The position numbers and the translations under genes are program-made. Below are positions 27,601 to 38,700 of a stretch of DNA of 64,000 nucleotides, in pieces. The stretch covers positions 4,396,746 through 4,460,745 of the forward strand of contig CALNXK010000023.1 in assembly GCA_942486035.1 (NCBI GenBank). Direction: 5' to 3'. Within the stretch, counting starts at the first letter, position 1; each line of letters opens with the position of its first letter. The notes below the pieces were generated by a model. It had not been told where the DNA came from and ran no database searches. It worked only from the letters and a program-made list of their open reading frames with translations. The stretch comes from Porites lobata. Lineage: Eukaryota; Cnidaria; Anthozoa; Scleractinia; Poritidae.

Positions 27601-30600
27601 ATCGCATTTCTATCCGTGAGATAAAGACGTCAACGGCGTGAATGTATTCGTCCGCAGAGAGACGAGATTCTTCCCAAAAAAAGGAGGTAACTGGTGCACC
27701 CTATACTACTTCACACGGATTCCTTTGAAGCTCAGGCCATGACGTTTTTTTACCTCATCCTCTATAAGATTGTAACGTTGACCATTAAAGGTATTGTAGA
27801 ACTCATCAGCCAGCTCCTACAACAAAACACACATTATGTTAACTAATAAAGGTGTAGCCTTAAAAAACAGCCGACATTTCGCGACGCCATCAAAGGTTTC
27901 TTCGCGAAATTACGTCACTTTGCGGGGAAACGTTGGTAGCTTCGCGAAATATCAGCTGTTTAAGTCTGGATGAAATTCTCTGGTGTGCATCGCCAATCAT
28001 TAAAATCGGTTCGGCAGGAATTTCGCATGGTAGCATTTATTTTCCTGTATTCTGCAAAATGAAATTTGGAACATTTTCTGACTGTTTGCATTTGTTCACA
28101 GTACTGCACCCATGTCTCTAGGAATCCACTCTATCCTAATATATCTGCCACTAGTTGGATATATAGCTATCTCACAACCGTCTTGAACCCCTGAGAAGTA
28201 CCCAGTTAAATTGAGCAACTCCATTTTACCAAGTCTGCCCTCACCCAAACCCTCTTAGCTATAAAAACGTGTCATGAGTAGAACTTCGAGATGAAACAGA
28301 ATACCTTTTTTAACATGACTGCAATGAGGAAGTAAGCTGTATGCTTAAAGCCTCGATTAAAGCCGCCTACCTGATTTCTAAACTTGACAAGAACCATGTA
28401 CTGATTGGGTGTGGAGTCTCTGATGATCTTGACACATTCAATAAATTCTCTACAGTGATAGCAGCGTGTTGATAAAGAAGGGAATAATATCTTTTAACTC
28501 ACAACTAACTGAACCAGGGATGAGTTTTTCAAAGCCCAAACTGCTTGAAATTGGTGATAATTTCAAAGAAAACGGGTAAGTGGTCAAGAGAACAACTCTA
28601 AAGTTCCGTCAGTTGTCCTTTGAAAAACTAGCCAGGTTACTAGAGACTTTTCATGCGCATTTTCCGGTTTCAGTTAAGTCCAGGCTGGGTCAAGACTTTA
28701 TTGTGACCCATGCCTTGCCACTCTAGACCTTCAGCCAAAGATCTGTCATCCTGCAACCGACAACAAAGCATCTTGCTGCATGCAAGAAAAAACCTCCGGT
28801 ACCCAACTTGGCTCTCGTTAATTTTGCTCATAAAAGAAATGGTGAATTAGACCTACCCTGTTGGTACTGAATTTTGCGATTTTGGCGAAAGAGTATTTCA
28901 GGGGGTTTTATGTTCAAAATTTAAGCATTCTCAACTTCATTTATTTTTTAAAAAAGTCTGAAAGCTTTCAAATTTCTAGTTAAACTGAAAAAGCAATCAC
29001 GTGTGAAAGCTTAGCAAATTAACCTTATTTCACTTAATGAAGATACAAAACGGAGCTTACTAGTATAACCAGTGAACAAGTCATATTGTGGATACATATC
29101 CTGTATATGATGTTGGTATTTCAAGATAATATTTTTTTATGTGATTTGATTTTTCCATGAGTATTTAATTTCACATGCTTAAATTTTGGATGATTTATTT
29201 TATTTTTCTTTATTTTCGTACTTTTGTTTTTGCATTTGCGAAAAACATGAAAGGTAAAAATTATGCTTAGGTTGCATTTGACTTGGAGGTGGAAACTCTT
29301 AAAGAAAAATTTCCTGATTGAAAAGCTGGGTGCAAGTTAACCACATGGGCCAATTCAACACACAGTTGAGTTGATGCAAGTTTTCATCACCTTGCATCTC
29401 CCACTTTCCAGTTCCTGGTGACTTACATCAAAAAATAACACAAACTTACTCAGAAGGAGCCACAAACCGCATAAGATCAATACAAGTCATCTTAGCTGGT
29501 ACAGCTAACATGCAAATCATCTCACTCCGCTGAACACCTTTAGCTAAGGACGTCATCTCACTGAAGGTGAAGAATTTAAAAGAACAATTAAAAAAAAAAG
29601 AAAAAAGTTTCAACTGGAATAAGGATGCATACATATGCAGCTTTTATCGTGCAAGAGCAGCAAATTATCTGGAGAAGTCCCAAAAGGAAGGTTACTCCAG
29701 ATTCAAAGTAGCAGGAGTACTAAAGGAAATTTTAAATTTGGGGGTTTAAATGAACAATTTGGGATTTTGGGAGGCAAAATGAATTCAAAGTTTCCTGGTA
29801 AATTGGTATAATGTCTGCACTCACTAATGGCAGTTTTAACGTTGTGATAGAAAATAGGATAAGAGGGCGCTTATTCTTGATTCAGTGGATCTTTTGGAGT
29901 CTCACGTTTCACCCTAGGGATATTTTTTTGCCTTTTGAATTTTCAAAGCGAATTGATCGATCCTGGTCATTAATTTAATGCTTTTCTGCAAAACTATCGT
30001 AAGTGGTCCAAAAATAAAAATTGCTCAAAAATTGCTACATTTCAGTATTTGAACGTATTTTGTTTTTACTCTGTTTTCGAAAAAAAATGTAAGCAAAAAT
30101 AAGAGACCTTTTGTTTGTGTAAACATTGAAATCAGTAATCCTCAGCAGTTAAGTGGTTCCGAGAGAGTGACAATAATGATTCTCATACTCTTGAGTGAAG
30201 TGTAGTTGCATCTCGACTTACTTGTTTTTATAGATGTGAATAATGCCCTTGATTATTTCAACCATTGGATTTCCACAGAAGAATGCTATCTTGCCTTGAA
30301 AATCACTGGTTGTATTCGCCCTCTCATCTTTATCAAGTGCATCTTTAACACCTTCCTCCATAGAATTGTCTTGAGAAGATTATACAAAAAAAGAAAGTTT
30401 TTATCAAGATAAATGTATCTACACTGTATGTTGTATGATTCATTGCGAAAATTTTAATGTTTTAATCTATTAAAGGTAAAGGAAATTATTCTAATATATA
30501 GTACAAGCGTGCAAGAAAGTATACTTTCTCCGATATTGTCAAAGCATGGGGCACAATCAAAAAATTTTTGCCAGGATAGAACATTTTATTATCTAAAAAA

Positions 30601-32491
30601 GGCTGGACAAACTTTTGTTCTGGTTTATCCATTTTTAAAAAATCTAGGTATATTTGTTATTTTTTCAAAGGAAATAAGAGTTTAAAACTCAGCTGTGATT
30701 TATCAGATTTAAAGTCATTAGCAATAAATCAGGGTTGAGTTTTAGACTATAATTTATTATTATTTCCTTTAAGAGGCACAATGTGCTGTCAGCTGTACCA
30801 AGAGTTATTCTCATTCTCACCAATACTACTTCTAACCATCGTTTCAAGTTGAATATCATGCAGATATCTTTCTCCCCTGTGAACTTTCATCTTTTCTTCA
30901 CAGGACGCTGAATCCTTTTCCTCTCGTTCTCCATTCTCTCCTTTACCTTTTACTGAATCTGATTCAGACATTTCTTGAATTGTGCTTTTAAACCCTTGGG
31001 CTAACATACCAATGATTAGGAAACAAAAAATATCATAAGTTCACTTTCATATACATATGTTTTAATGTAAGCTTTTTATCTATAACTTCATCTGACGTTT
31101 AGAGCTACCTCAGCATTTGAAACAAAATCTGGCAATAACCCTTGCCCTACCTCTGTTGTTGGTCTGATAAAATTGTTAAACAGTCTACTTAGCATATAAT
31201 ATTCACAACATATAAAAAGGACTAGTTAGGTCACTACCCTATGCCTATTAGCAAATATCTGGATCAATAATTACCCCTCCCCTAAGCCAAAATTTTGCCC
31301 TAAATGAGAAGTAAGTGTTAATGTTCATACAAAATAATGTGGGTCAGGAATTTTTGGGAGTATAGTCTAAGACGTTTTTGAGATAGGGATTAAGGATAGA
31401 GTACATGTAGCTAGCTGTACCCGCCCCCACTGAGAGAGGGTACAGGTTGGGGAAATGGTCACATGTAGCTGTGTTGGGGGGGAGGGGGAGGGGAAGGGGA
31501 TGCAGGAAACTCACGAACAAAAATGAGATCGAAAACGGGGCACCTCCTGTGGCTTATTCCCAGTCACTCACGATGACTTTTTGGAGATATTTGAGTTAAT
31601 TATTAAGGAAAGCAGGGAGCACTCTGCGCTCGTTTCCATCATACCCCTCTTGTACTTTTCACTTGTCTCCAGCATCATTCACATTTCTTGCTTGCTCCCC
31701 ACTAAGCCTTGGAAAAGACTGTGGAGGGGGCAGGAAACTCTTTATACTTTTCAGGTAGACTACAGATATGATGATCAATACATGGTCAGAAAGCTCCCCA
31801 TTCCCCCATTTTAGTCAAGATACGTGCAGACACTGATGCTATGTCAATACATCAACTATATATGGTTTTTAATATCAAAATATTAATTTTATGGTCATGT
31901 AATGCCAGAGTCATGTCGTAAAGCCAATGAAAATTAACCTCATCTTGCATGTAATAACATAACTCAAAAAATGGAAATGAAGTCGGGGATCTCCGTGGTC
32001 CGAGTGCCGATTAGAAATGAATGTAAATAAACAGAAACAGGAAACGGGTATTAAAACTAATAAGTAATGGTTGAGTGGAGTTCAATTCGTCTGTAAGAAA
32101 TGAATGGACGACCGGCGTGGCGGAGATTTAATCACAAGTATGATTAAACAAACAGAAACATTAAATAACTGTAACAAAATTTGTGATATGTAAGCCCTTT
32201 TTTTTTTTAAATCATAGCAGCAGAAATTCCAATTTTTTTTTTATGCTAGTAATGAAAAAAAGCCATTTAAGCGTGCGCTTGATGGCGCGTACTGTCCAAT
32301 TACTTAGGCATGACGCGTACTGTCCTATTAAATTGTCCAGTTAAGGCTGAAATCAGGGCAGTTGATAGCCAATCAGATTTGAGAATTTTGTTATAGTTAT
32401 GATTAAAATACTAACCACAATAGTCCAATGCCTGCGGTAAAGGCAAGTCGTCGGCAACTTCAAATCTGAATACTACCAGGGAAATGGACAT
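15625..32491 (-). CDS. BRAP: BRCA1-associated protein (RING-type E3 ligase, IMP/BRAP2), complete, 20 exons
   Basis: BRAP is a cytoplasmic Ras-responsive E3 ubiquitin ligase that restrains KSR/MAPK scaffolding and binds nuclear-localisation signals. Exons, 5' to 3' on the minus strand: 32491-32416, 31000-30821, 30369-30222, 29560-29450, 28449-28371, 27816-27754, 26105-26055, 25249-25184, 24669-24587, 23962-23887, 23151-23084, 20888-20818, 20359-20289, 19716-19678, 19204-19115, 18490-18377, 16872-16822, 16472-16377, 16296-16204, 15708-15625. All phases agree, giving 569 residues (human about 592). The start MSISLVVFRFEVADDLPLPQ matches the family N-terminus. An RRM-like BRAP2 domain spans about 105-235. 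The RING (CPVCLERM ... CNHSFH ... CPVCRYC) lies at about 254-292. The UBP zinc finger (CFECDSNESLWICLICGHIGC) follows to about 385, then a coiled coil to about 540 and a basic tail TKKTRRKKQ. Introns hold many repeats. Confidence 0.95.
17803..17960. mobile_element. Nested fold-back MITE with GGCGGCCATGTTGG arms
   Basis: The left arm starts TGGTTTGCACGTGACGTC and continues through GGCGGCCATGTTGG. The right arm ends CCAACATGGCCGCCTTGTC followed by ACGTGGTTGCAAACCA. The arms are inverted with a few mismatches, and the element sits inside the larger MITE 17625-18358. Fragments with the same ATGGCGGC-type core occur near 6090 and 15910. Confidence 0.75.
18106..18201. mobile_element. 96-bp TAGCCTG-family hairpin MITE, nested
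   Basis: The element is an almost complete palindrome. The left arm TAGCCTGAATTTCATCCGAT is mirrored by the right arm ATCGGATGAATTTCAGGCTA, with about 34-bp arms and only a few mismatches. It is flanked by a perfect 10-bp direct repeat, AGTTTTGCAG, at 18096-18105 and 18202-18211. It inserted into the MITE at 17625-18358. Confidence 0.9.
20545..20790. repeat. Two-copy tandem duplication next to a BRAP exon
   Basis: A unit of about 126 bp starting GAACAG(A/C)ATGATGTAGC is repeated at 20545 and 20671. Both copies share GTCAGAACGGCGGCTA, AATGCTACACTTTATA and ATCGCCATGGTA blocks. The second copy ends about 30 bp from the donor side of BRAP exon 20888-20818. It has no coding content. Confidence 0.75.
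21118..22388. mobile_element. Inverted-repeat element with CGAAC/GTTCG-rich arms and a HIRAN-like ORF
   Basis: Imperfect terminal inverted repeats (CCGACCCATCCAATCGAAC at the left; GTTCGATTGGATAGGTCGG at the right) frame about 1.27 kb inside a BRAP intron. Inside each arm the short unit AATCGAAC/GTTCGATT is repeated many times in opposite orientation. Weaker similarity continues outward, for example GTTTACCATTT inverted near 21044 and 22560. The central ORF at 21454-21696 is separate from the arms. The target duplication was not found, so the exact ends are uncertain. Confidence 0.55.
21454..21696 (+). CDS. 80-aa HIRAN-like domain ORF carried by an inverted-repeat element
   Basis: The ORF lies in a BRAP intron, on the opposite strand to BRAP and inside the inverted-repeat element. 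After a short acidic N-terminus, the stretch from about residue 20 to 76 (GEEFFIFKKIGSKGRAFKV, then GQLGHLERTLVSPLWPF) has the pattern of HIRAN domains: a VxGY start, a GE turn, a central AFKV strand and a GHLxR motif. HIRAN domains bind DNA ends in HLTF and RAD5, and related single-domain ORFs appear in cnidarian repeats. The protein stops right after the domain. It could be a complete small protein or the first exon of a longer one (TGG then GTGAGT at 21694-21699 is a usable donor). Domain identity is a pattern judgement only. Confidence 0.35.
   Translation: MSEMSNTEEREDTTCIEITCSVKGYQECNFTVDVGEEFFIFKKIGSKGRAFKVTNTKGQLGHLERTLVSPLWPFKDGMKW
22790..23060. repeat. Imperfect tandem repeat (ATGAATTTGCTTCGAGTTCTG units)
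   Basis: About five copies of a 42-62 bp unit containing AATTTGCTTCGAGTTCTGA and TTGGTCAGTTGGACT occur in a row, with copy starts near 22790, 22850, 22893, 22953 and 23013. The array ends roughly 25 bp from the 3' edge of the BRAP exon 23151-23084. The in-frame repeats it creates (MNLLRVLIGQL) are not a gene. Confidence 0.75.
24290..24338. mobile_element. 49-bp minimal TAGCCTG-family element
   Basis: The element starts TAGCCTGCC and ends GCAGGCTA, with only about 8-9 bp of inverted terminus. It is flanked by ACTCCCCAT (24281-24289) and GCTCCCCAT (24339-24347), a 9-bp duplication with one mismatch. It lies in a BRAP intron and is the shortest member of the family in the window. Confidence 0.75.
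26756..27612. repeat. Pyrimidine-rich minisatellite in a BRAP intron
   Basis: About twenty tandem units of 36-42 bp alternate between two types. One carries CCACCACCTCCACCGCCATC, the other CCCCTCCCCCACTGCCATC, and each is followed by ACATTTCTATTGTTTTC. The array keeps all three forward frames open for 250-341 codons, but these are low-complexity shadows without family similarity. In the BRAP pre-mRNA the strand is reversed, giving G-rich blocks such as GGTGGAGGTGGTGGAGGG. Confidence 0.93.
28629..28812. mobile_element. Degenerate copy of the TACCCTGGGT MITE
   Basis: The left part (TTACTAGAGACTTTTCATGC, then TTTTCCGGTTTC) and the right part (GAAAAAACCTCCGGTACCCA) match the ends of the intact element at 41779-41920 base by base with scattered changes. 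The inverted termini are eroded and no target duplication is left. It lies in the BRAP intron between exons 29560-29450 and 28449-28371. Confidence 0.55.
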
Positions 32492-32978
32492 TGAACCTGT
32501 ATTTCTGGGCTGCACATAGGTAATTTCACCGAAAAAATGAAACGAAATGTTCCTCGGATTTTATTTTTAAGTGAAGTCAGTCATCGGAGCCGAGCCCTCA
32601 GTGACATAATCAGTGGAAATTTTCAACGTAATATAGGACCTCATGAGAGACAACCATCAAAATATGATGTCACGCAACAACGTAGTTTCTGTCAAGGCAG
32701 CGATCTATTGACAACGTACCTGCAAGCTTCAAAAATTTTTGCCAAAAGGCATGATATTATTTATGGCGTTGTTGCTTTAGCTGTCTTAAAAAAAATCAAT
32801 CAACGCAACAAAGATAAGTTGATTCGCCCAATTATCGATCTGTTTACATGAGCCTGTTTTTGCGGGAAAATTTAAAGTGTCTTTCGCGCGACTTCACTTC
32901 ACGTACAGTGCATACCGTCGTTGAAGCATCTTTTTGACGATTCATCTCGCACGACCGCTAGACCTACTAACAGAAGAA
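32492..32978. promoter_or_regulatory. Putative bidirectional promoter between BRAP and the BRI3BP-like gene
   Basis: The start codons of the two head-to-head genes are 487 bp apart, so both 5' untranslated regions and promoters must fit in or overlap this interval unless extra 5' exons exist. No TATA box was recognised at either side. A 104-codon ORF at 32537-32851 lies within it and has no recognisable similarity. Confidence 0.5.
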
Positions 32979-34673
32979 ATGGGACTGTCAAAAATTGTGA
33001 TTTCTTTAATTTTGATTTGTGCGGCCTTTAACGTTGCAACTCTTTTTCCGAAATTACAAATCCTTCTGAACAATGTACTCATTATCCTTCGCTCTTGGCT
33101 GCCTTCAGTTATTGATCTGGTTGAAGAAATCGCCGTGGGCCTACACAAGTACTGCGCCGAACGGTTGCTTGAAGATATCAAGAAAGGCTTCACTATTCTC
33201 ACTGGCTTGTTTAGTAGTGTATTTACTTTGATACAACCTGCAGTCGGAAATGTGTTTAAAGTTATCACAGATGCCCTGATTGCATTCCACAATAACGGCA
33301 TGGGATACACTGATGAAATTCTACAACAGCTGCTTGGTATAGATGGTAAGGACTGTACAGATCCAATACTGAATCTGATGTGACTCCCCTATCAAAATCT
33401 TGCATAGTAACTAGGTAATCACTCATTAATCTGAAAATCTGAAAGAATTGGTAGCACCAAACATGTTGGTGCTGTGTTTAATAGGTTAACAAAATGCTGC
33501 CAGTTCTTTGAGCCAATCAAAAAAGGATATGTAAGATAAGAGGATATGTAAAGGATAATAAGGCAAGAATACAGCCTGTATATTGCTATAGAGAGCAAAG
33601 GTGATTTGTGAAATGTTCTTGTAATTTTTTACTTGCAGTTGAATACTTTCGCGTATCATCATTTTTAGACAAATGTGATAAAATGAGTCCCTGTTATTGA
33701 GATCCTAAGTTACTCACTTCTCTTCCAAAGGTATTGATTTTGACCATTGTGAATTCAGGGGTACTTTCCATTATAACCAAATTTCTGGAAAATTTTGTGC
33801 AATAGCATATTAATGAAATGAACTTGGTACAGGTGGAAAAATTCTGGGATAAGTGGTCCACTTCCTGAAGGTTTCTCTCTGTCAGTCTTGCCTGATAAAA
33901 ATTGGCTGTTTTGTTGTCAAAAATTCTCATGGCCAGTCCCACTTCACTAAGAAGTATTCAAAATGTTAGTCAAAATTTTAATAGAATGATTCAGCTCAGT
34001 AAGAAATAATTTTCTCGATCGAACAATGTCATTCTATTTTTCTACGATAGAAGTTCCTGTGGTCTCTGACTGGTCAGTCTGATATAATGAGAAGAACCTT
34101 GGATAGCTTTGTCTTTTTCAGGAAAATATGAAACCCTATATGAATATCTCACTTTCCATCTAGTGGACTAACTCCTGTTCCAGATCATCAACTTGCAGGA
34201 TATCACAAAAATTTGTCTCCTTTGTTTTTGCAGGAGCAGCCCTGCCAGATCATGTTGGATCAGCAAGGAATAAACTTTTGTCATTAATCCTATTTCTTGT
34301 TTGGATCATCACAGGCCTTGTTTGTATTTCCAGAATGTCCTACAACAAGTTCTTTCTTCTGATGTCCAGCACTTTCCTGGTACATGCATTTTTTGGTCCT
34401 GTCTGGTGCCTGCGCAGACTGGCATTTTGCATTGGAGTTTGTATGTGGATGGGTTCCCTTGTATCCAACAAACCCATACCTGCTGCTCTTACCGTCCTGG
34501 TTGCTTTCACTTTAACAGGCCTCAGGAAGTGGAGAAAAAAGGTTGCCATGACAACAAAGACCAGTGATCTTTTGAAGTTAAATGAAAGCTTAGAGCAGAG
34601 ACTAGATGGAATAGAAAAGAAACTTGATGTTTTGGTGTCAAAGCTGAATGTCATTTGTGGCAGTTCCAGTTAA
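32979..34673 (+). CDS. BRI3BP/TMEM109-like multi-pass membrane protein, complete, 2 exons
   Basis: Exon 1 is 32979-33345 and exon 2 is 34234-34673, joined GAT-G|GA in phase, for 268 residues. Human BRI3BP has about 250. The start is the first in-frame ATG (MGLSKIVISLIL). A hydrophobic N-terminus at about 4-25 could be a signal or membrane segment. It is followed by an amphipathic stretch, then three likely membrane helices at about 137-157, 165-190 and 198-220, and a short C-terminal coiled coil (SLEQRLDGIEKKLDVLVSKL). This order (cleavable or hydrophobic start, membrane cluster, charged C-terminal coiled coil) and length resemble BRI3BP and TMEM109, endoplasmic reticulum/nuclear membrane proteins. 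Residue-level similarity is weak, so the gene is certain but the family is tentative. Confidence 0.6.
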
Positions 34674-34767
34674 TCTTCCACCCACTCCTCCCACAGTCAA
34701 ACTAAACAGAGTGTGATCTGGGTTCTAGATTGGAAATGCAGCTATTTTTTTTTGAGACATGAAAGAC

Positions 34768-34773
34768 AATAAA
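34768..34773 (+). promoter_or_regulatory. Likely polyadenylation signal of the BRI3BP-like gene
   Basis: AATAAA lies 95 bp after the stop codon at 34671-34673, followed by T-rich sequence. The spacing is normal for an animal mRNA end. Confidence 0.6.
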
Positions 34774-35766
34774 TTTGATATATTTTCCAAGACATGAACT
34801 GTAGTGAAAAAAGGACCACAATATGGACAGACCACATGGAAAATTAGTTGTCAAATCTATTTTGGAATGGTTATGAAACCCATCACCTTTGTTTCCTTTT
34901 TTTTATCTGTCATCATCATTTTCTGCATTAATTTATTGTAACAAAAAGAAAACCACAATGCTTGGACATAAACCACTGTTGGAAATGTTTGCTTTTATAA
35001 AAGTTGCTCTAATAACTATGGTCAAATGTACTTGTAATTACTGTCAATTGTATTTAAGAATGGTTATTGCATTACATCATTAGTATTATTAGTATCATTA
35101 TTCATAACATTTTTCTTGAAAGATTGCCCCCTCCTTGTTACCCATGATTGTTTATGCTAAAATTCAAAATAGTTTACTACAATGTTCTCTTGTAGCTGGA
35201 ATGTGTAAAATATTTCAAGTAAGTCCTTCAGACATGGGGTAGCAGGGAAGCGACAATATTACATGGTCGGATTAACACCTAAAATTGCCCCTAAATGAAA
35301 AAAGGTTAGGTATAGAATTTTGTGAGAAATTTTTCCACAGTTATTTATGTCATTTTTTTTTCTAATGAATAATGAAATAATAATAATAATACTTTAATTA
35401 TCCTCTCCCCTTTTGTGGCTTTTCAGGGATTATGAAACAAATAATTTAAAATGCAGCAACATAACATGGTTAAATATCTCAACTGGTAGGAGGCGAACCA
35501 GTTGGCTATTTTACAAGGGTGGACGAGGATTTGAAATCGGGACTACCAAGAACAAATTCCTCCCCACCGGGGACTGTTGGGTTTGTCGGTCTCTTTACCC
35601 TGACCTTACCCTGGCTACCCCGCTGAACACAATTTTTTTCCCATTCCCCCGCGCGCTCCGAGCCGGCGGCACTCCAAGCCCTTGATGTTCCAAAAGGAAG
35701 TGGATATCAAATCTGTTTCACTTTTAATTTATTTGACTGTATGACCGTTACCAGCCACAAGTCTCT
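34774..35766. other. Intergenic gap between the BRI3BP-like gene and NUDT9
   Basis: About 1 kb with an AAT microsatellite near 35374-35393 and no recognisable gene. The 90-codon ORF at 35413-35685 is proline/arginine-rich at its end without domain similarity. The NUDT9 promoter should lie in the right part. Confidence 0.6.
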
Positions 35767-38700
35767 ATGTTTCTACGTGGATTTGTTAAAGTCCCTGTAG
35801 GTGTCGTCGCTTTTGTAGCCGCTTCATCCCTTGTCAAGAATCAACTCGGTGAGTTTAAAAACTGTTTTTTTTTTTGCTGTTGGCGCGCGGACGGTACTAA
35901 GGTCTTATTTTCGATCTGTTTTAGTGTTATTGTTAAGCTTAAAATAAACTTTTCGGTTTGTAGCATAATATCCGACAGTATTGCTTCTCAAATTGCAGCT
36001 TTTCAGTCTCATTTGCTGTAGTGCTTCGAACGTTCTCAATGACCGTCATGTTGTAACCAAGCTTATTAGGTTCCATTTCCTCTCACTGATTATTACAAAT
36101 ACTCCTATTTTCCAAGAAAAAATAAGACGGGGAACATTTTGCCAAATGAGACAGTTAATGCCTCCTCTTTTATGACATTTACAAACTGCCTTTAATTTAA
36201 CAAATTATTTGACTATTGACCACTGGCCAATTTGCAAGAATCATCAGTTGTCGTTTGATAGAGGCAAATTAGTGGCAAATGGATAGATATCCTGTTTTAC
36301 GGAAGGCATTTTAATTTGATGTGCCGTGGCCTTTAGATGAACGGCTCAAGCATTAATGAAGTTTCTAAAGTACTGTGTCGTAAAATGTCTTACAAGATGT
36401 AGTAAATCAAACAGTTTTGCTGATAGCCTCTTGAATTACTTTTATAACTACAGCTTGGAGGTAACGAACTTTGTAAAACTACCTTATTGTTTTAGGTAAT
36501 TATTTCAAGTTCTTAGAGTATTTTCTATGACATAGACAGCTGCAATGCATCATTCATCATATCCAGTCACTACGACAGGCGTCATCTCTTGACTCATGAC
36601 ACCTGCTTTAAGCACAGTCAGACCACCCTCTGTTTGTGTGGCTGTGGTTGTTGCTGAAATCTGAGCATCGGTATTTTAAACTCAATAGAAGAAAGACAGG
36701 TGAAAGACAGGTGCAGTTTACTCCAAAATACAGATTTGAACCAAAATGTTCAAGCAAAGTTCCAGAGAAATGATAACTTAGTCATATTTCCTTTTTTTTT
36801 TCGCCATCCCAAGCTGTAATTTAAACCATTATTTTTCTGAGACGATTATTTGACGATGCTCTAGAACTAAGGAAGGAGACAAGGCTGGCAGCAATCAGCT
36901 ACCACCAGGTCTCCTTCTTAGGTTCTAAACCGCTTATCGATGATTTGCATAAAAAAAAAAACAACAACAATTTAATGGAAAATATGTGCTCTGAAAGCGA
37001 CGTCCTTAGGTACATATAGAGAGGCACATGTATGTCAACTCCAGGCATTGTGAGTGTGTCTGTGATCATCAACAAAAGTTTTCACTCCCCAACAGAACCT
37101 TGTGTAATAATTCATTTCGTTGTGAACCAATTTTTTGTTGCTGATGTCCTAATCCTCAGCTTGAGTAATGAAAATTGTTCAAATAATAATTTAATAATAA
37201 TAATAATACATTTATTTATTTTAATAAACAACTTTATTTAAAATCTTGTAAAAACCTATACACAAAAGAAAAAAAACTGCAGTAGAGTAATTCTAGTTCC
37301 TCGCCATATACATACATGAAATTCTTAAACTAAAAGCATAGGAGCTAGTTGAAAAAAAAATATATAAATTCATTGTAAAACATGTGCATGACAAAACGAT
37401 CCATCATGCCTATCAGCCTCTAAAACTATGTATATACTCTGAAACGCTGATAAAAGCTGACAACCTCTAGCATATAACAAACTGTACGCTTAGAGAAAAT
37501 GACAATAAGACACCACAATGGCCGTACAAGAATTGGTTTACTGGGCAAATGCCAAACGAAATAAAGGGGTCTTTAGAGCCTGCTTGAAACCCTGAACACT
37601 TTGGATACTCCTGATAACTGAAGAAGGAGTGTTCGACAGTGAGGGCTCCAGGCGCGGATCTAGGATAAATACTGACCGATTTCCTAAACGAAGGGCCTAG
37701 GGAGCAAGCTTCTAGGGGAGCCCGGGGGCATGCGCCCCGGGGAATGTTTTGGGATTTTAAGTCCCTAAAGTTCCCCTTCCCGGGTTTCTGTCTAATGCCC
37801 AGAAACTGGAAAAAGAAAACATTTGTCCAGACCATTTTCCAGATTTCAACTTTGAAAGTTCTATTATTATTATTATTTAAAATATGTTTATTATGAAAAA
37901 TCTGACCGATTTCCGTAAAACGGTGGAAACCAGAGTGGATCCACCCCTGGGCTCAACACAAAGTGGAGGCTCTGTTCCAAGATAATAATATTCTTTGTCC
38001 CTTTGAACATGAAATGACATTGTTTTATAGTCACAATATATTTATTGCAGCTTAGTTTGCTAATCAAGTTTAACATCTGTGTGGGCTTAATGGCAAAACT
38101 GGTATTCATACGAAACAAATTATTAAATTATAACTATTTATTTTTTAAATAATTGTTATTTCTTTTTTTGTTTCTTTTAGTAATGGTGCAATAATAACTG
38201 CATGCAAGTCCCTTACAAAAATGCAGGACTTTTGTTATTCTTTTGTCAGGAAGTATTGCCAAGTGTCATATTGGAATGCATACCAAAGCCTGTTCACCGG
38301 AATATCCTTGCACAAATGTAAAAAGATTCCCAGTTCCTGCTGAACTTGTGGACTGGAAGGTTTCATTTCCAGATTACAAACCTGTGGATTACACAGCACA
38401 AAAAGTGCTTGAACAACCTCCCTGGGCTGATCCTGACATCAGGTGAGAATGTTCCTCTTAAGACTAGTGTGGCCATAGGACAACATGGTCCCAAGAGTGA
38501 CCAGTATCAATTTTCTCCCAACAATATTACTACATAATCAAGAGAAAAGGTCATGAGAAATGATAAAATGATCACTAAAGGTGAAATGTCTTGGGCTTTT
38601 ATCAAAATTAATTCTCTCAACTTTTTCTTCAAGGAATGTATGGAGATCACTGTGTAGAAATTAAAAGTGCATGCAGATATTGGAACTTAAAGGGTTAATA

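Noticed and set aside
26599..27641. Three overlapping forward ORFs of 250-341 codons rich in Pro, His, Ser
   Set aside because: All three frames are open across the same 36-42 bp tandem repeat because its unit lacks stops. The residues are simple translations of the minisatellite and lie inside a BRAP intron.
32537..32851. 104-codon ORF between the BRAP and BRI3BP-like start codons
   Set aside because: No family similarity, no domain, and its start is 46 bp from the BRAP ATG on the other strand. Kept only as a possible upstream ORF.
35490..35600. Possible tRNA-derived SINE box (GAGGATTTGAAATCGGGACTACC)
   Set aside because: It resembles a reversed B box only with an extra base, and no A box or cloverleaf could be drawn.
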